Source: Planotetraspora kaengkrachanensis
Lineage (GTDB): Bacteria; Actinomycetota; Actinomycetes; Streptosporangiales; Streptosporangiaceae
NCBI RefSeq assembly: GCF_016862895.1
Contig: NZ_BONV01000001.1
Location: 434,001-498,000, forward strand
Direction of reading: 5' to 3'
Length of the DNA: 64,000 bases
Shown here piece after piece: positions 33,866 through 44,355 of this stretch. Every line of letters starts with the position of its first letter. Position 1 is the first letter of the stretch. A model generated the notes under the pieces. It was given only the letters and a program-made list of their open reading frames with translations, was not told where the DNA came from and did no database searches. The position numbers and the translations under genes are program-made.

Positions 33866-35109
33866 ATCGCCCGGGGATCGGCGTTCGCGGCAGTACGCCC
33901 CAGGTGACGGGCCGATTCCGGCCTCTCCGCGTCCGGCGGGCTCACCGCAGACCCGGCGCGGGCGAAGACATGCACGTCGATGCCCGCGTCACCGGCGAGC
34001 CTGCTGAGGCGCCGGATCGTCGAGCCGGAGCCGAGCAGCTCGAGCCACCGGCCGCGCCGCCCCGGGCCGACGACGATCTGGGTGATCTGGCGCCGCCCGG
34101 CGAAGTCGACGAGGGCGGTCGCGGGATCCTCACCGGTCAGGTCGGTCCAGTCGGCGCCGAGATCCTCCGCGAGACGGCGCAGGTCGTCGATCTTCACATT
34201 GAGCGGGTCGGCGTCGCCGACGAGTACGTGGGCGACGTCCAGGTCGGCCTCCAGCCTGGCCGCGAACCGGGCGGCGCGGCGCAGCACCGCGTCGTTTCCC
34301 GGCGCCGTGCTCACCCCGACGAGCATCCGCTCGGCGGTCTCCCCCCGCGTTCGCCCGCGAGTGTCGCCGGACCGCCTGGAGGAGTCGGCCCTCATCCCGT
34401 CGGCGACGAACCGAAGCGTCATCTCGCGCAGCACGGCGAGGGTCTCGGTCGTGAAGAACCCCCGCAGCGCCTCACGGGCCCGGTCGGGCGAGAAGATGTT
34501 CTCGTGGAGCAGGCGGCGGCGCAGCCGTTCCGGTGAGGAGTCGACGAGTTCGATCTCGTCCGCGCTGCGGATCACCGCGTCGGGAACCCGTTCCCTGACA
34601 GCAATGCCGGTGATCCGCTCGACCGCGTCCGCGAGGCTCTCGATGTGCTGAACGTTGATGTTGGTGATCACATCGATGTCCGCGGCGAGCAGGTCGCGAA
34701 CGTCCTGCCAGCGCTTCTCGTTGCGTCCCGAACCGGGGACGTTGGTGTGCGCGAGCTCGTCGATCAGGGCGACCTGGGGCCGGCGGGCCAGCACGGCCTC
34801 CAGGTCCATCTCCTCGAATCGTGCGCCCCGGTATTCGACGATCTTTCGTGGCACTACTTCCAGGCCGGCCAGATGGGCCTCGGTCCCGGGCCGGCCGTGT
34901 GTCTCGACCAGCGCGACGACCACGTCGTCGCCGCGCCGGCGGCAGCTTTGGGCCTCGTCGAGCATGGCGTAGGTCTTGCCGACGCCGGCCGCCGCGCCGA
35001 GGTAGATCCGGAACCGTCCGGCCGCTTCGACGCAGGCATGGGCCTCGTCGGCGCGGCGGGCGATGGACGGTTCAGCACGAGAGTCGTCGTTGGAGCGCTG
35101 GGTCGTCAT
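33862..35109 (-). CDS. kdpD: KdpD N-terminal half: KdpD sensor domain plus Usp domain
   Basis: 415 residues. FRIYLGAAAGVGKT (Walker A-like, 38-46), VVALVETHGRP, IDELAHTNVPGSGRNEKRWQDV and INVQHIESL are the cytosolic KdpD domain. A universal-stress (Usp) domain follows (ERMLVGVSTAPGNDAVLRRAARFAARLEADL, IVVGPGRRGRWLELLGSGSTIRRL). The protein ends exactly where other KdpDs continue into DUF4118. KdpD is normally one ~850-900-residue protein, so this gene is split. It overlaps kdpC by 4 bases (ATGA). A deliberate split is likely, though a frameshift is possible. Confidence 0.93.
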   Translation of the reverse strand: MTTQRSNDDSRAEPSIARRADEAHACVEAAGRFRIYLGAAAGVGKTYAMLDEAQSCRRRGDDVVVALVETHGRPGTEAHLAGLEVVPRKIVEYRGARFEEMDLEAVLARRPQVALIDELAHTNVPGSGRNEKRWQDVRDLLAADIDVITNINVQHIESLADAVERITGIAVRERVPDAVIRSADEIELVDSSPERLRRRLLHENIFSPDRAREALRGFFTTETLAVLREMTLRFVADGMRADSSRRSGDTRGRTRGETAERMLVGVSTAPGNDAVLRRAARFAARLEADLDVAHVLVGDADPLNVKIDDLRRLAEDLGADWTDLTGEDPATALVDFAGRRQITQIVVGPGRRGRWLELLGSGSTIRRLSRLAGDAGIDVHVFARAGSAVSPPDAERPESARHLGRTAANADPRAM

Positions 35110-35635
35110 CTCAACGTCGCGAGCTCCTCGTTCAGTTCGAGCACATTGACGTGGGAAGCGCCGAGGAATCCGAACTGCGGGCCCTGCACGTGGCGTTCCA
35201 CCAGGGCGCGCAGCTTGTCGTCCGACTGGCCCCGGGCCTTGGCCACCGAGGGGACCTGGGCGTAGGCGGCGTCGGGGCTGATGTCGGGGTCGACACCGCT
35301 GCCCGACGCGGACACCAGGTCCTGATGCGGGGTGACGCCCTCCTTCTCCAGCCCGGCGATCCGCTCCCTGTACTTGTCCAGCAGTTCCTTCGAGCGGGGC
35401 CCGAGGTTGGATCCGCCGGTGGCGGTCGGGTCGTCACCGTCGGCGCGACCGTGGAACCACTGGGGTCCATCCCAAGTCTGCCCGATGCGCTCCGAGCCGT
35501 TGGCGGTGAGTGAGCCGTTGGCCTGGTGGTTGAACAGGGCCTGCCCGATGCCGGTCTCCGCCAGCGGGTAGGCCAGGCCGAGTATGACGAAGAAGACGAT
35601 CGAGGCGGTGATCGCCCGTCGCAGGTCCAGCAACA

Positions 35636-35636
<1 letters not shown>
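35106..35636 (-). CDS. kdpC: K+-transporting ATPase subunit C
   Basis: 176 residues with one N-terminal helix (AITASIVFFVILGLAYPLAETGIGQALF). NHQANGSLTANGS, VSASGSGVDPDISPDAAYAQVPSVAKARG and NVLELNEELATL are characteristic of KdpC, which assists catalysis of KdpFABC. It overlaps kdpB by one base (TGATG) and kdpD by four. Confidence 0.97.
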
Positions 35637-37726
<2,090 letters not shown>

Positions 37727-37799
37727 GATTTCCTTTCACAGACAGACGTGAACACGTCAGGCACCAATCGAGCCTGCTTCAGTGGCACCAGGGGGGACG

Positions 37800-39488
37800 T
37801 CACCAGAACATCCCGTGACTGAGCTGCTCCACGATCGGGCCCAGGGCCACGGCGGGGAAGAAGGTCAGGCCGCCGATGACGAGGACCACGCCTGTGAGCA
37901 GGCCGACGAACATCGGCTTGTCGGTGCGGAAGGTGCCCAGCGAGGTGGGCACGACGTGCTTCTCCGCGAGGCTGCCGGCAAGCGCGAGCGCCGGGATGAT
38001 GATCGCGAACCGGCCCAGCAGCAGGCCGATCGTCCCGGTGACGTTGTAGAAGGGGGTGTTCGCGCTCAGCCCGCCGAACCCGGAGCCGTTGTTGTTCGTC
38101 TGCGAGGTGTAGGCGTAGAGGATCTCGGAGAACCCGTGCGGCCCCGCGTTGAGCGGGCCGGCCTTCCCGGCGCTCACGGCCGTGGCGATCGCGGTGAGCA
38201 CCAGCACCGTGATCGGCATGACCAGCACTCCAAGGGCGGCGAGCTTCACCTCCTTGGCCTGGATCTTCTTGCCGAGATACTCCGGTGTTCGCCCGACCAT
38301 CAATCCGCCGATGAACACCGTGATCACCGCGAACATCAGGATCCCGTACACGCCCGTTCCGACGCCGCCCGGGCTGACCTCACCCAGCATCATCCCGGTG
38401 AGCATCGCCATGCCGCCGATCGGCGTGTAGGAGTCGGCCGCCGAGTTCACGCTGCCGGTGGAGGTCTGCGTCGAGGTCACGTTGTACAGAGACGACGACA
38501 GCGCGCCGAACCGGGTCTCCTTGCCCTCCATGTTGCCGAGGGGCTGTGACATCCCAGTCTCAGCGAGAGCGGGGTTGCCCTGCTGCTCGGCGACCGCGGT
38601 CATCGTGAGCCAACCGCCGAACAGCACGGTCATCACCGCGAGGATCGCCACGCCCTGGCGGACGCTGAACACCATCTTGCCGAAGGTGTAGGTGAGTGCC
38701 ACCGGGATGCACAGGATCAGCACGATGGACAGGAAGTTCGTCAGCCCGGTCGGGTTCTCGAACGGCCCGGCGCCGTTGGCGTTGAAGAATCCGCCGCCGT
38801 TGGTGCCCAGCTGCTTGATCACCTCCTGGGAGGCGATGGGGCCGCGGGGCAGCGTCTGGCTCGCGCCGTTGAGCGCGTTGCCGACCTCGGCGTGACCGGC
38901 CAGCGTCTGCAGCGCGCCCTGCGAGATGAACACGATCGCGGCGACGAACGCGATCGGCAGCAGCACGTAGATGGTGCCGCGCACCAGGTCGACCCAGAAG
39001 TTTCCGATCGTCTTCGATCCCCTGCGGGAGAAACCGCGGATCAACGCGACCGCGACCGCCATGCCCACCGCGGCGGACACGAAGTTCTGCACCGCCAGCG
39101 CACCCATCTGCGACAGGTACGACATCGTGCTCTCGCCCGAGTACGACTGCCAGTTCGTGTTGGTCACGAACGACACTGCGGTGTTCCAGGCCGTGTGCCA
39201 CTCGACGCCGGGCATGTGCTCCGGGTTGAACGGCAGATGCTCCTGCAGCCGGAAGATGCCGTAACTGATCAGCAGCGAGATCGCCGAGAAGACGATCACC
39301 GATGAGGCGTAGCGCTTCCAGGTCTGTTCGGCCTGCGGGTCCGCTCCGATCACTCGGTAGATCGGCCGCTCGACCTTGGCCAGCCACCTGACCCGGCCCT
39401 CGTACACCGCGACCATGTAGGCGCCGAGGAACCGCCAGCACAACGCCAGCACGACGACCAGCGCGACGATCGTCCACACGAAGGCCAC
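37800..39488 (-). CDS. kdpA: K+-transporting ATPase subunit A
   Basis: 562 residues and about ten membrane helices. Selectivity-filter-like segments are present: NTNWQSYSGE, GTNGGGFFNANGAGPFENPTGLTNFL, SYTPIGGMAMLTGMMLGEVSPGGVGTG, TSQTNNNGSGFGG. KdpA forms the K+ channel-like path. The GTG at 39488 overlaps the last base of the kdpF stop and has GGAG 8 bases upstream (in the kdpF end); GTG 39497 is an alternative. Confidence 0.97.
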   Translation of the reverse strand: MAFVWTIVALVVVLALCWRFLGAYMVAVYEGRVRWLAKVERPIYRVIGADPQAEQTWKRYASSVIVFSAISLLISYGIFRLQEHLPFNPEHMPGVEWHTAWNTAVSFVTNTNWQSYSGESTMSYLSQMGALAVQNFVSAAVGMAVAVALIRGFSRRGSKTIGNFWVDLVRGTIYVLLPIAFVAAIVFISQGALQTLAGHAEVGNALNGASQTLPRGPIASQEVIKQLGTNGGGFFNANGAGPFENPTGLTNFLSIVLILCIPVALTYTFGKMVFSVRQGVAILAVMTVLFGGWLTMTAVAEQQGNPALAETGMSQPLGNMEGKETRFGALSSSLYNVTSTQTSTGSVNSAADSYTPIGGMAMLTGMMLGEVSPGGVGTGVYGILMFAVITVFIGGLMVGRTPEYLGKKIQAKEVKLAALGVLVMPITVLVLTAIATAVSAGKAGPLNAGPHGFSEILYAYTSQTNNNGSGFGGLSANTPFYNVTGTIGLLLGRFAIIIPALALAGSLAEKHVVPTSLGTFRTDKPMFVGLLTGVVLVIGGLTFFPAVALGPIVEQLSHGMFW

Positions 39489-39574
39489 TAGAACCACTCC
39501 GCTTTGAAGAGCGCGATGCCCAGGTAAACGAACACCGCGATAGAAACTGCGAGTAGGAGAATGCTCACGCTCAT
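39488..39574 (-). CDS. kdpF: K+-transporting ATPase subunit F
   Basis: 28 residues, one membrane helix: SILLLAVSIAVFVYLGIALF with a short KAEWF tail. Size, position just before kdpA and composition fit KdpF, the lipid-like stabilising subunit. It overlaps both neighbours: its ATG overlaps the TGA of the small ORF before it, its TAG overlaps the kdpA start. Confidence 0.9.
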   Translation of the reverse strand: MSVSILLLAVSIAVFVYLGIALFKAEWF

Positions 39575-39654
39575 ATGCGATCGAGCCCCCAGATCAGGCC
39601 CAGCATCGCGAGCGTGAAGCCGATGATTCCGAGCATTACAAGCACGTCAGCCAC
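39571..39654 (-). CDS. Small membrane protein in front of kdpF
   Basis: 27 residues (from GTG 39654): ADVLVMLGIIGFTLAMLGLIWGLDRI, one helix. Its TGA overlaps the kdpF ATG. Similar tiny membrane ORFs lie before kdpF in other actinomycetes. Its role is unknown; it may be a sixth component or only a translation-coupling device. Confidence 0.65.
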   Translation of the reverse strand: MADVLVMLGIIGFTLAMLGLIWGLDRI

Positions 39655-39790
39655 GAGGACAGTGTCGTGACGCGGCTGGTGGAGGCGTGGTGGAGTTGCC
39701 GCCCGCCGCAGTGGAGAAACGGTGAACGCCGGCCGCCGGATGCTCCAGTGGTGACCGCCGGGCACCGGCCTTCACCCGGCCCGAGAGACA

Positions 39791-40384
39791 ATGCCGATCA
39801 TGCCTCTCCTGGTGACTCCGGCCATACCGACCGGCGCCCTCGCCGCATCCGACCAGCCGACGTTGCCACTCGGTGATGGTGCGTGGCTGCGGCCCTGGCG
39901 GCTCGATGACGCCGAAGCCGTGCGGGAGGCGTTCCAGGATCCGGAGATCCAGCGCTGGCACGTGCGCAGGGCCGACACGGTGAACGAGGCACGGGAGTGG
40001 ATCGAAGGCTGGCAGAGCGGCTGGCACAGCGAGACGGGCGGCCACTGGGCAGTGGCCGGATCAGAGAACGGCGGACTGCTGGGCCGCGTCTCCCTGAAGT
40101 CGTTGAACCTGGCGGACGGCACGGCCGAAGTCGCCTATTGGACGGTGCCCGCGGCCCGCGGCGGTGGCGTCTGCACCCGAGCGGTCACGACGTTGTCCGA
40201 CTGGGCGCTGAAGCACCGCGGCTTCCATCGCCTCGAACTCGAACACTCAACGGCCAACCGGGCGTCCTGCCGGGTCGCGGCCAAGGCCGGCTTCGAAGCG
40301 GAGGGCGTACGCCGCGGCGCGGCACTGCACATGGACGGCTGGCATGACATGCATCTTCACGCCCGTGTCCGCACGTTGCCGTGA
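39791..40384 (+). CDS. GNAT family N-acetyltransferase (RimJ/RimL type)
   Basis: 197 residues. LRPWRLDDAEAVREAFQDPEIQRW, GRVSLKSLNLADGTAEVAYWTVPAARGGGVCTRAVTTLSDWAL (acetyl-CoA-binding loop) and LELEHSTANRASCRVAAKAGFEAEG are typical of the RimJ/RimL group, which acetylate N-termini or small amines. The enzyme has no identified substrate. It is divergent from the kdp operon and shares a ~136-base upstream region. Confidence 0.9.
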   Translation: MPIMPLLVTPAIPTGALAASDQPTLPLGDGAWLRPWRLDDAEAVREAFQDPEIQRWHVRRADTVNEAREWIEGWQSGWHSETGGHWAVAGSENGGLLGRVSLKSLNLADGTAEVAYWTVPAARGGGVCTRAVTTLSDWALKHRGFHRLELEHSTANRASCRVAAKAGFEAEGVRRGAALHMDGWHDMHLHARVRTLP

Positions 40385-40463
40385 CCGGGGCCGTGGCACC
40401 GGACCGGGCTCGCTGAAGGGCCTTCAGCCCGTCGTCGGGCCGCGCGCGCCGGCCCGGCCGTCC

Positions 40464-41369
40464 TCAGTCCCGGACGGGCTCCGCGGATCGACGGCGGACG
40501 AGGGCGAGCATCTCGTCCACCGAGCCGGCCGGATCACTGATCGGGAACTGCACCGCGCGGATGATCGCGTCGGGGTCGACCAGCAGGGTGAGCCGCTTGA
40601 AGCGGTCGACGCCGGCGGCCCGGAAGGTCGGCAGCAGCAGCCCGGCCGCCAGCTTGCTGTCCTGGTCGGACAGGAGCGGGAAGGGCAACCTCGCGTGCTC
40701 GGCGAAGGCGGCGAGTTGGTCGGGACGCTGGGTGCTCACACCTGCGACCGCGGCGCCGGACGCCTCGAAGTCGGGATGCCGTGACGCGTAGGTGAGGGAT
40801 TCCAGGGTGCAGCCGGGGGCACCTGGGATGTCGGCCCAACCGGGCGGGTAACCCTGGGCGCCAGGGGCGAAGGCGCCGGGGAAGAAGTAGAGCACGGTCC
40901 AGACGCCGCCCCGCGCGGCGGGCTCGACCGGCTCGCCGTCGTGCCGTTCCAGCACGACATCCGGCATTCTCCGATCGACCAGCTCATGCACCCGGCGCGC
41001 CTCGGCTGACCCTTCCCCGCTGGTCGCGGTCAGCGCCCCATCGCCGAGCACGTGCCTGGTGCCCCAGTCCTGGAGCGCGACGAGGGTCGGCAGCAGGCCC
41101 TCGCCCTTCGCGGTGAGCAGATAGTCGTGGCGCGGCGGATGATCGGAATAGGGCCGCTTCTCCAGTACCCCGTGTGCGACCAGATTGGCCAGGCGCTCGG
41201 CCAGTGCGCGACGGCTGACGCCCAGCTCACGCTGCAGGCCGTCGAAACGGGTGGTGCCGCCGGCGATGTCCCGCACCACCAGGAACGTCCACCAGTCGCC
41301 GATCACTCCGAGCGCCTGCGCGATGCCGCAGTCGGAATCGGGTAGATCAGCGCGCTTCACGTGCGCCAT
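40464..41369 (-). CDS. HxlR regulator fused to a peroxiredoxin-like domain
   Basis: 301 residues. Residues ~14-110 are an HxlR winged helix (CGIAQALGVIGDWWTFLVVRDIAGGTTRFDGL, RPYSDHPPRHDYLLTAKG). From ~130 a redoxin/AhpC-like domain follows (VLYFFPGAFAPG, then PGCTLESLTYASRHPDFEASGAAVAGVSTQ, FPLLSDQDSKLAAGL, RLTLLVDPDAIIRAVQF). Cys14 matches the redox-sensing Cys of YodB/HypR regulators and Cys187 the peroxidatic Cys; there is no other Cys. It is divergent from the MFS gene, with a matching operator between, so it probably represses it and itself. Confidence 0.88.
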   Translation of the reverse strand: MAHVKRADLPDSDCGIAQALGVIGDWWTFLVVRDIAGGTTRFDGLQRELGVSRRALAERLANLVAHGVLEKRPYSDHPPRHDYLLTAKGEGLLPTLVALQDWGTRHVLGDGALTATSGEGSAEARRVHELVDRRMPDVVLERHDGEPVEPAARGGVWTVLYFFPGAFAPGAQGYPPGWADIPGAPGCTLESLTYASRHPDFEASGAAVAGVSTQRPDQLAAFAEHARLPFPLLSDQDSKLAAGLLLPTFRAAGVDRFKRLTLLVDPDAIIRAVQFPISDPAGSVDEMLALVRRRSAEPVRD

Positions 41370-41372
41370 ACT

Positions 41373-41397
41373 AGTGCATTCCATTTTGGAACTCACT
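41373..41397. promoter_or_regulatory. HxlR-type operator between the fusion regulator and the MFS gene
   Basis: AGTGCATTCCA and TGGAACTCACT are inverted (9 of 11 positions match) with a TTT centre, placed 4 bases from the regulator's start and 15 from the MFS ATG. Size and symmetry suit a dimeric winged-helix repressor. Confidence 0.75.
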
Positions 41398-41411
41398 CGA
41401 AAGGCGTGGGC

Positions 41412-42671
41412 ATGGCGATCGGCGACGCGGACGGCGCGACCTTCTGGAGGTGGTGGACGGCCGGCACGACCAGTTCGGTCGGCTCGGCGGTGGGCGCGGT
41501 CGCGCTACCGCTGACGGCGTTGACGGTGCTGGACGCGTCCGCGTTCGAGATGGGGATGATCGCCGCCGCCGGCTACGTCGCCTGGATCGTCATCGGGTTG
41601 CCCGCCGGGGTGCTGGTGCAGCGACTGCCCATGCGAAGAGTTCAGGTCGGAGCCGACCTGGCCCGTGCGGCGGCGATCGCCTCGATTCCGATGGCCTGGT
41701 GGGCGGGCTGCCTGACGGTCGCCCAGTTGGTGGTCGTGGCCCTCGTGGTGGGCTTCGCGGACGTCGTCTTCGACGTCGCCAACGCGACCTTCCTGCCGTC
41801 GATCGTGAGCAAGGACCAGTTGCAGTCCCGCAACAGCCTGACCTCCGGCACCCAGGCCACCACTCAGCTCGGAGGGCCGTCCGTCGGCGGTCTCGCCGTC
41901 CAGCTGCTCGGGGCGGTGCCCACCCTGCTCGTCGACGCGGTCAGTTACCTGATCTCGGCCCTGCTGCTGCGAACCCTGCCCGAACACCGCGCCCAGGCCT
42001 CCGGCCCCCGTCCGCCGATGGGCGCGATGATCCGCGAGGGCTGGCGTTTCGTCGTGCACCACCCGGTGATGGGCCCGTGCATGTGGGCCGCCACCGCGGC
42101 GAACACGGTCTGCGGGGCGCAGCACGCGCTCTACGCGCTGTACCTCGTGCGCGAGTTGCACGCCGGGCCCGGCCTCGTCGGGCTGCTGCTCGCTGCGGAC
42201 GGGGTCGGCACGCTGATCGGCGCCGCTTCGACGAAGCGGATCACGGTCAGGCTCGGAACCGCCCGCGCGCTGATCGTCGCCGGGTTCGTCTCCGTGGCCG
42301 GGGCCGCCGTCGTCCCCCTCGGATCGGGATGGCAGGGCTTCGCCGCCTTCGCCGTCGGCAACGTGGCGTTCTCCGCCGGGGTTGTGGTGCTCAGCGTGGT
42401 GACCCGCACATACCGGCAGATCGCCAGCCCGCCCGACCTGCTGCCAAGGGTGATGGCGACGGTCCGGTTCGTCTCCTGGGGTGCGATCCCGATCGGCGGA
42501 TTGATCGCCGGAATGATCGCCGGGGTGCTCGGCGGCCGGGTCACCCTGATGGTCTTCGTCGTCGCGGCCGCCTGCATACCGCTGGTGCTGCTGGCATCGC
42601 CGGTCCGGCGCCTGCGCGATCTGCTGGATCATCAGCAGCGCCCCACGTCGGCGGCGGTGTCCACCCCTTGA
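41412..42671 (+). CDS. MFS transporter (DHA-type efflux)
   Basis: 419 residues, twelve membrane helices expected. FWRWWTAGTTSSVGSAVGAVALPLTALTVLDASAFEMGMIAAAGYVAWIVIGLPAGVLVQRLPMRRV and ADVVFDVANATFLPSIVSKDQLQSRNSL are typical of the MFS_3 (enterobactin exporter/tetracycline-like) group. Drug or metabolite efflux is likely; the compound is unknown. ATG 41412 is preferred over the upstream extension, which crosses the operator. It is controlled by the divergent HxlR-redoxin. Confidence 0.9.
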   Translation: MAIGDADGATFWRWWTAGTTSSVGSAVGAVALPLTALTVLDASAFEMGMIAAAGYVAWIVIGLPAGVLVQRLPMRRVQVGADLARAAAIASIPMAWWAGCLTVAQLVVVALVVGFADVVFDVANATFLPSIVSKDQLQSRNSLTSGTQATTQLGGPSVGGLAVQLLGAVPTLLVDAVSYLISALLLRTLPEHRAQASGPRPPMGAMIREGWRFVVHHPVMGPCMWAATAANTVCGAQHALYALYLVRELHAGPGLVGLLLAADGVGTLIGAASTKRITVRLGTARALIVAGFVSVAGAAVVPLGSGWQGFAAFAVGNVAFSAGVVVLSVVTRTYRQIASPPDLLPRVMATVRFVSWGAIPIGGLIAGMIAGVLGGRVTLMVFVVAAACIPLVLLASPVRRLRDLLDHQQRPTSAAVSTP

Positions 42672-42751
42672 TCGGAACTCGATCGCCGAGCATCCTTGCG
42701 GATGGCGAGCCGAGCGAACGAACGGGAATCGGTGATGCGTTGGAAGGTTCG

Positions 42752-43462
42752 TTGAACGGCGGCGAGGCGGACGCGCGCCTGCCCGGCGGGCGTGGTGTGC
42801 TCGAAGGCGCCTTCGCTCTGCTCGACAGTTTGGAACGGGTACGTGAGGCGGGGCTGACTCGGCTGGCGGACGACAGCGGCCTGCCCAAGGCGACGGCGTA
42901 CCGGTTGCTGGAGCAGCTGACCGTTCTGGGCGCCGCCGAGAAGGTCGGCGCCCGCTATCGCATCGGCCCGAGGATGCGCAGGCTGGGGCACACCTGGCGA
43001 CCGGATCCGGTCCTGGAGCAGGCGGTCCGGGCGCCGATGCGCAACTTCGTCCGGACGACGGGAGCGGCGGTCTGGCTGTGCCTGCTTTCCGCGGGGCAGA
43101 CGATAGCGGTGGGCGGTGCGCCCGGGCGGGTGCCGTACTTCTCGCCACCGCATCCGGGCGCGGTGGTGGGCTGGCCGACGGCGGTCGCGAAGGTGCTGGC
43201 GGTCTGCTCGCGGGAGGCATCCGGGCTGGCGCTCGAGTCGCCGCGATGGCGCAGGGACGCGGCGTCGATCCGCGAGGCCGGGATCGCCTTCGACCGCGAG
43301 GAGAACACGCCGGGCGTCTCGTGCGTCGCGACGCCCGTGCTCGACAGAGGCGGCACGTTGATCGCCGCGATCTGCTCACCGGTCGAGGCCGTGCGCCCAC
43401 TCGCGGACCTCGCCCAGAACCTTGTCAGGACGAGCAAGGCCGTCACCGCGGCCCTGCACTGA
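42752..43462 (+). CDS. IclR family transcriptional regulator
   Basis: About 236 residues. The N-terminal helix-turn-helix is GVLEGAFALLDSLERVREAGLTRLADDSGLPKATAYRLLEQL; the C-terminal effector domain runs from RYRIGPRMRRLGHTW to ISC-like SCVATPVLDRGGTLIAAICSPVEA. IclR proteins bind small metabolites. TTG 42752 with GGAAGG upstream is preferred; GTG 42797 is an alternative. It lies 80 bases downstream of the MFS gene and may control it or be unrelated. Confidence 0.85.
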   Translation: MNGGEADARLPGGRGVLEGAFALLDSLERVREAGLTRLADDSGLPKATAYRLLEQLTVLGAAEKVGARYRIGPRMRRLGHTWRPDPVLEQAVRAPMRNFVRTTGAAVWLCLLSAGQTIAVGGAPGRVPYFSPPHPGAVVGWPTAVAKVLAVCSREASGLALESPRWRRDAASIREAGIAFDREENTPGVSCVATPVLDRGGTLIAAICSPVEAVRPLADLAQNLVRTSKAVTAALH

Positions 43463-43591
43463 CCACGGGCACTCGACGGCCGGCGGTCCGCTGAGCGAAC
43501 CGGAATGCCGCTCCGATGGTCGTCGCCGATGAAAATGCGATGGCGGCAAACAGGCCGGGACGAGTGCCGGAGAACAGGTGGGGGAAGCCCG

Positions 43592-44314
43592 ATGCGTCGT
43601 CGCTCTCGTATTTCGACATTCACCGCTCGCGGTCACGCCACACGCGCCTTTCTGAGCGTTCTCCTGTCGCTTTCCTTGTTCGCCACCGCCTGTATCGACG
43701 AGGATTTCGGCGGAGGCTCGGACACCTCGGAGACCAAGAACGCGCAGGCTCAGGAGCCGAAGAAGGCCAAGAAGTCCAAAGCCCCGCGCTGCCCTCAGCC
43801 GGAAGCCCGCACCAGGTCCCAGCTCCCCGCCTTCCCGCCCGCGGACAACGTCGGTGTGATCACGCAGAATCCCTGCGTCAGCGTCGCGAGCCTGGCCGAC
43901 GAGGTCGTCGGCTTCATCCCCGAGGGGCGCTCTGAGGAGTTCAGGAGTTTCCGAGGCGGGCTTGAGCAGTTCGTCGGCAGGGTGAACGCGATAAACGACG
44001 CGGCGGAGTGCGCCTACGAGACCGATCACCTGTCGATCGGGGCCTATCACCATGTCGACACCCCATGGTCGATCGGCGTGGTCGCGGTCGTCCGCGGGGA
44101 CCTCGACGCGCTGATCGACACCGGAGTCTGCTGGCTGCTGAGAAGGCTGCCGCTCGACATGCCCACGGGAACCGTGCCCGATGAGATGCGTCCCGATTTC
44201 TGCGCCGACGCCGTCATGAGAACGATCGAGGGCGAGCGCTACACGATCCTGTGGGTCGGCTCGTCGAATGTCATGTGCGGGAGCCTCGCCACCTACTACA
44301 GCCAGGCCGCGTGA
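43592..44314 (+). CDS. Hypothetical lipoprotein with Lys-rich linker
   Basis: 240 residues. A signal peptide (RRRSRIS, then AFLSVLLSLSLFATAC) ends in a lipobox Cys, so it is anchored outside the membrane. A charged linker (KNAQAQEPKKAKKSK) leads to a compact domain with five Cys (PRCPQ, NPCVS, AECAY, GVCWLL, PDFCADAV) and MCGSLATYYSQAA at the end. It resembles DUF3558-like actinobacterial lipoproteins in outline, not securely. GGGGGAAG precedes the ATG. Confidence 0.7.
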   Translation: MRRRSRISTFTARGHATRAFLSVLLSLSLFATACIDEDFGGGSDTSETKNAQAQEPKKAKKSKAPRCPQPEARTRSQLPAFPPADNVGVITQNPCVSVASLADEVVGFIPEGRSEEFRSFRGGLEQFVGRVNAINDAAECAYETDHLSIGAYHHVDTPWSIGVVAVVRGDLDALIDTGVCWLLRRLPLDMPTGTVPDEMRPDFCADAVMRTIEGERYTILWVGSSNVMCGSLATYYSQAA

Positions 44315-44355
44315 CCAGCGGAACAGGCACGGCCTGAGTCACCCGCGCCCCGCCG

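Noticed and set aside
41450-42751. Long in-frame extension before the IclR gene
   Set aside because: It is the MFS gene read in another frame; the IclR part begins with TTG 42752.
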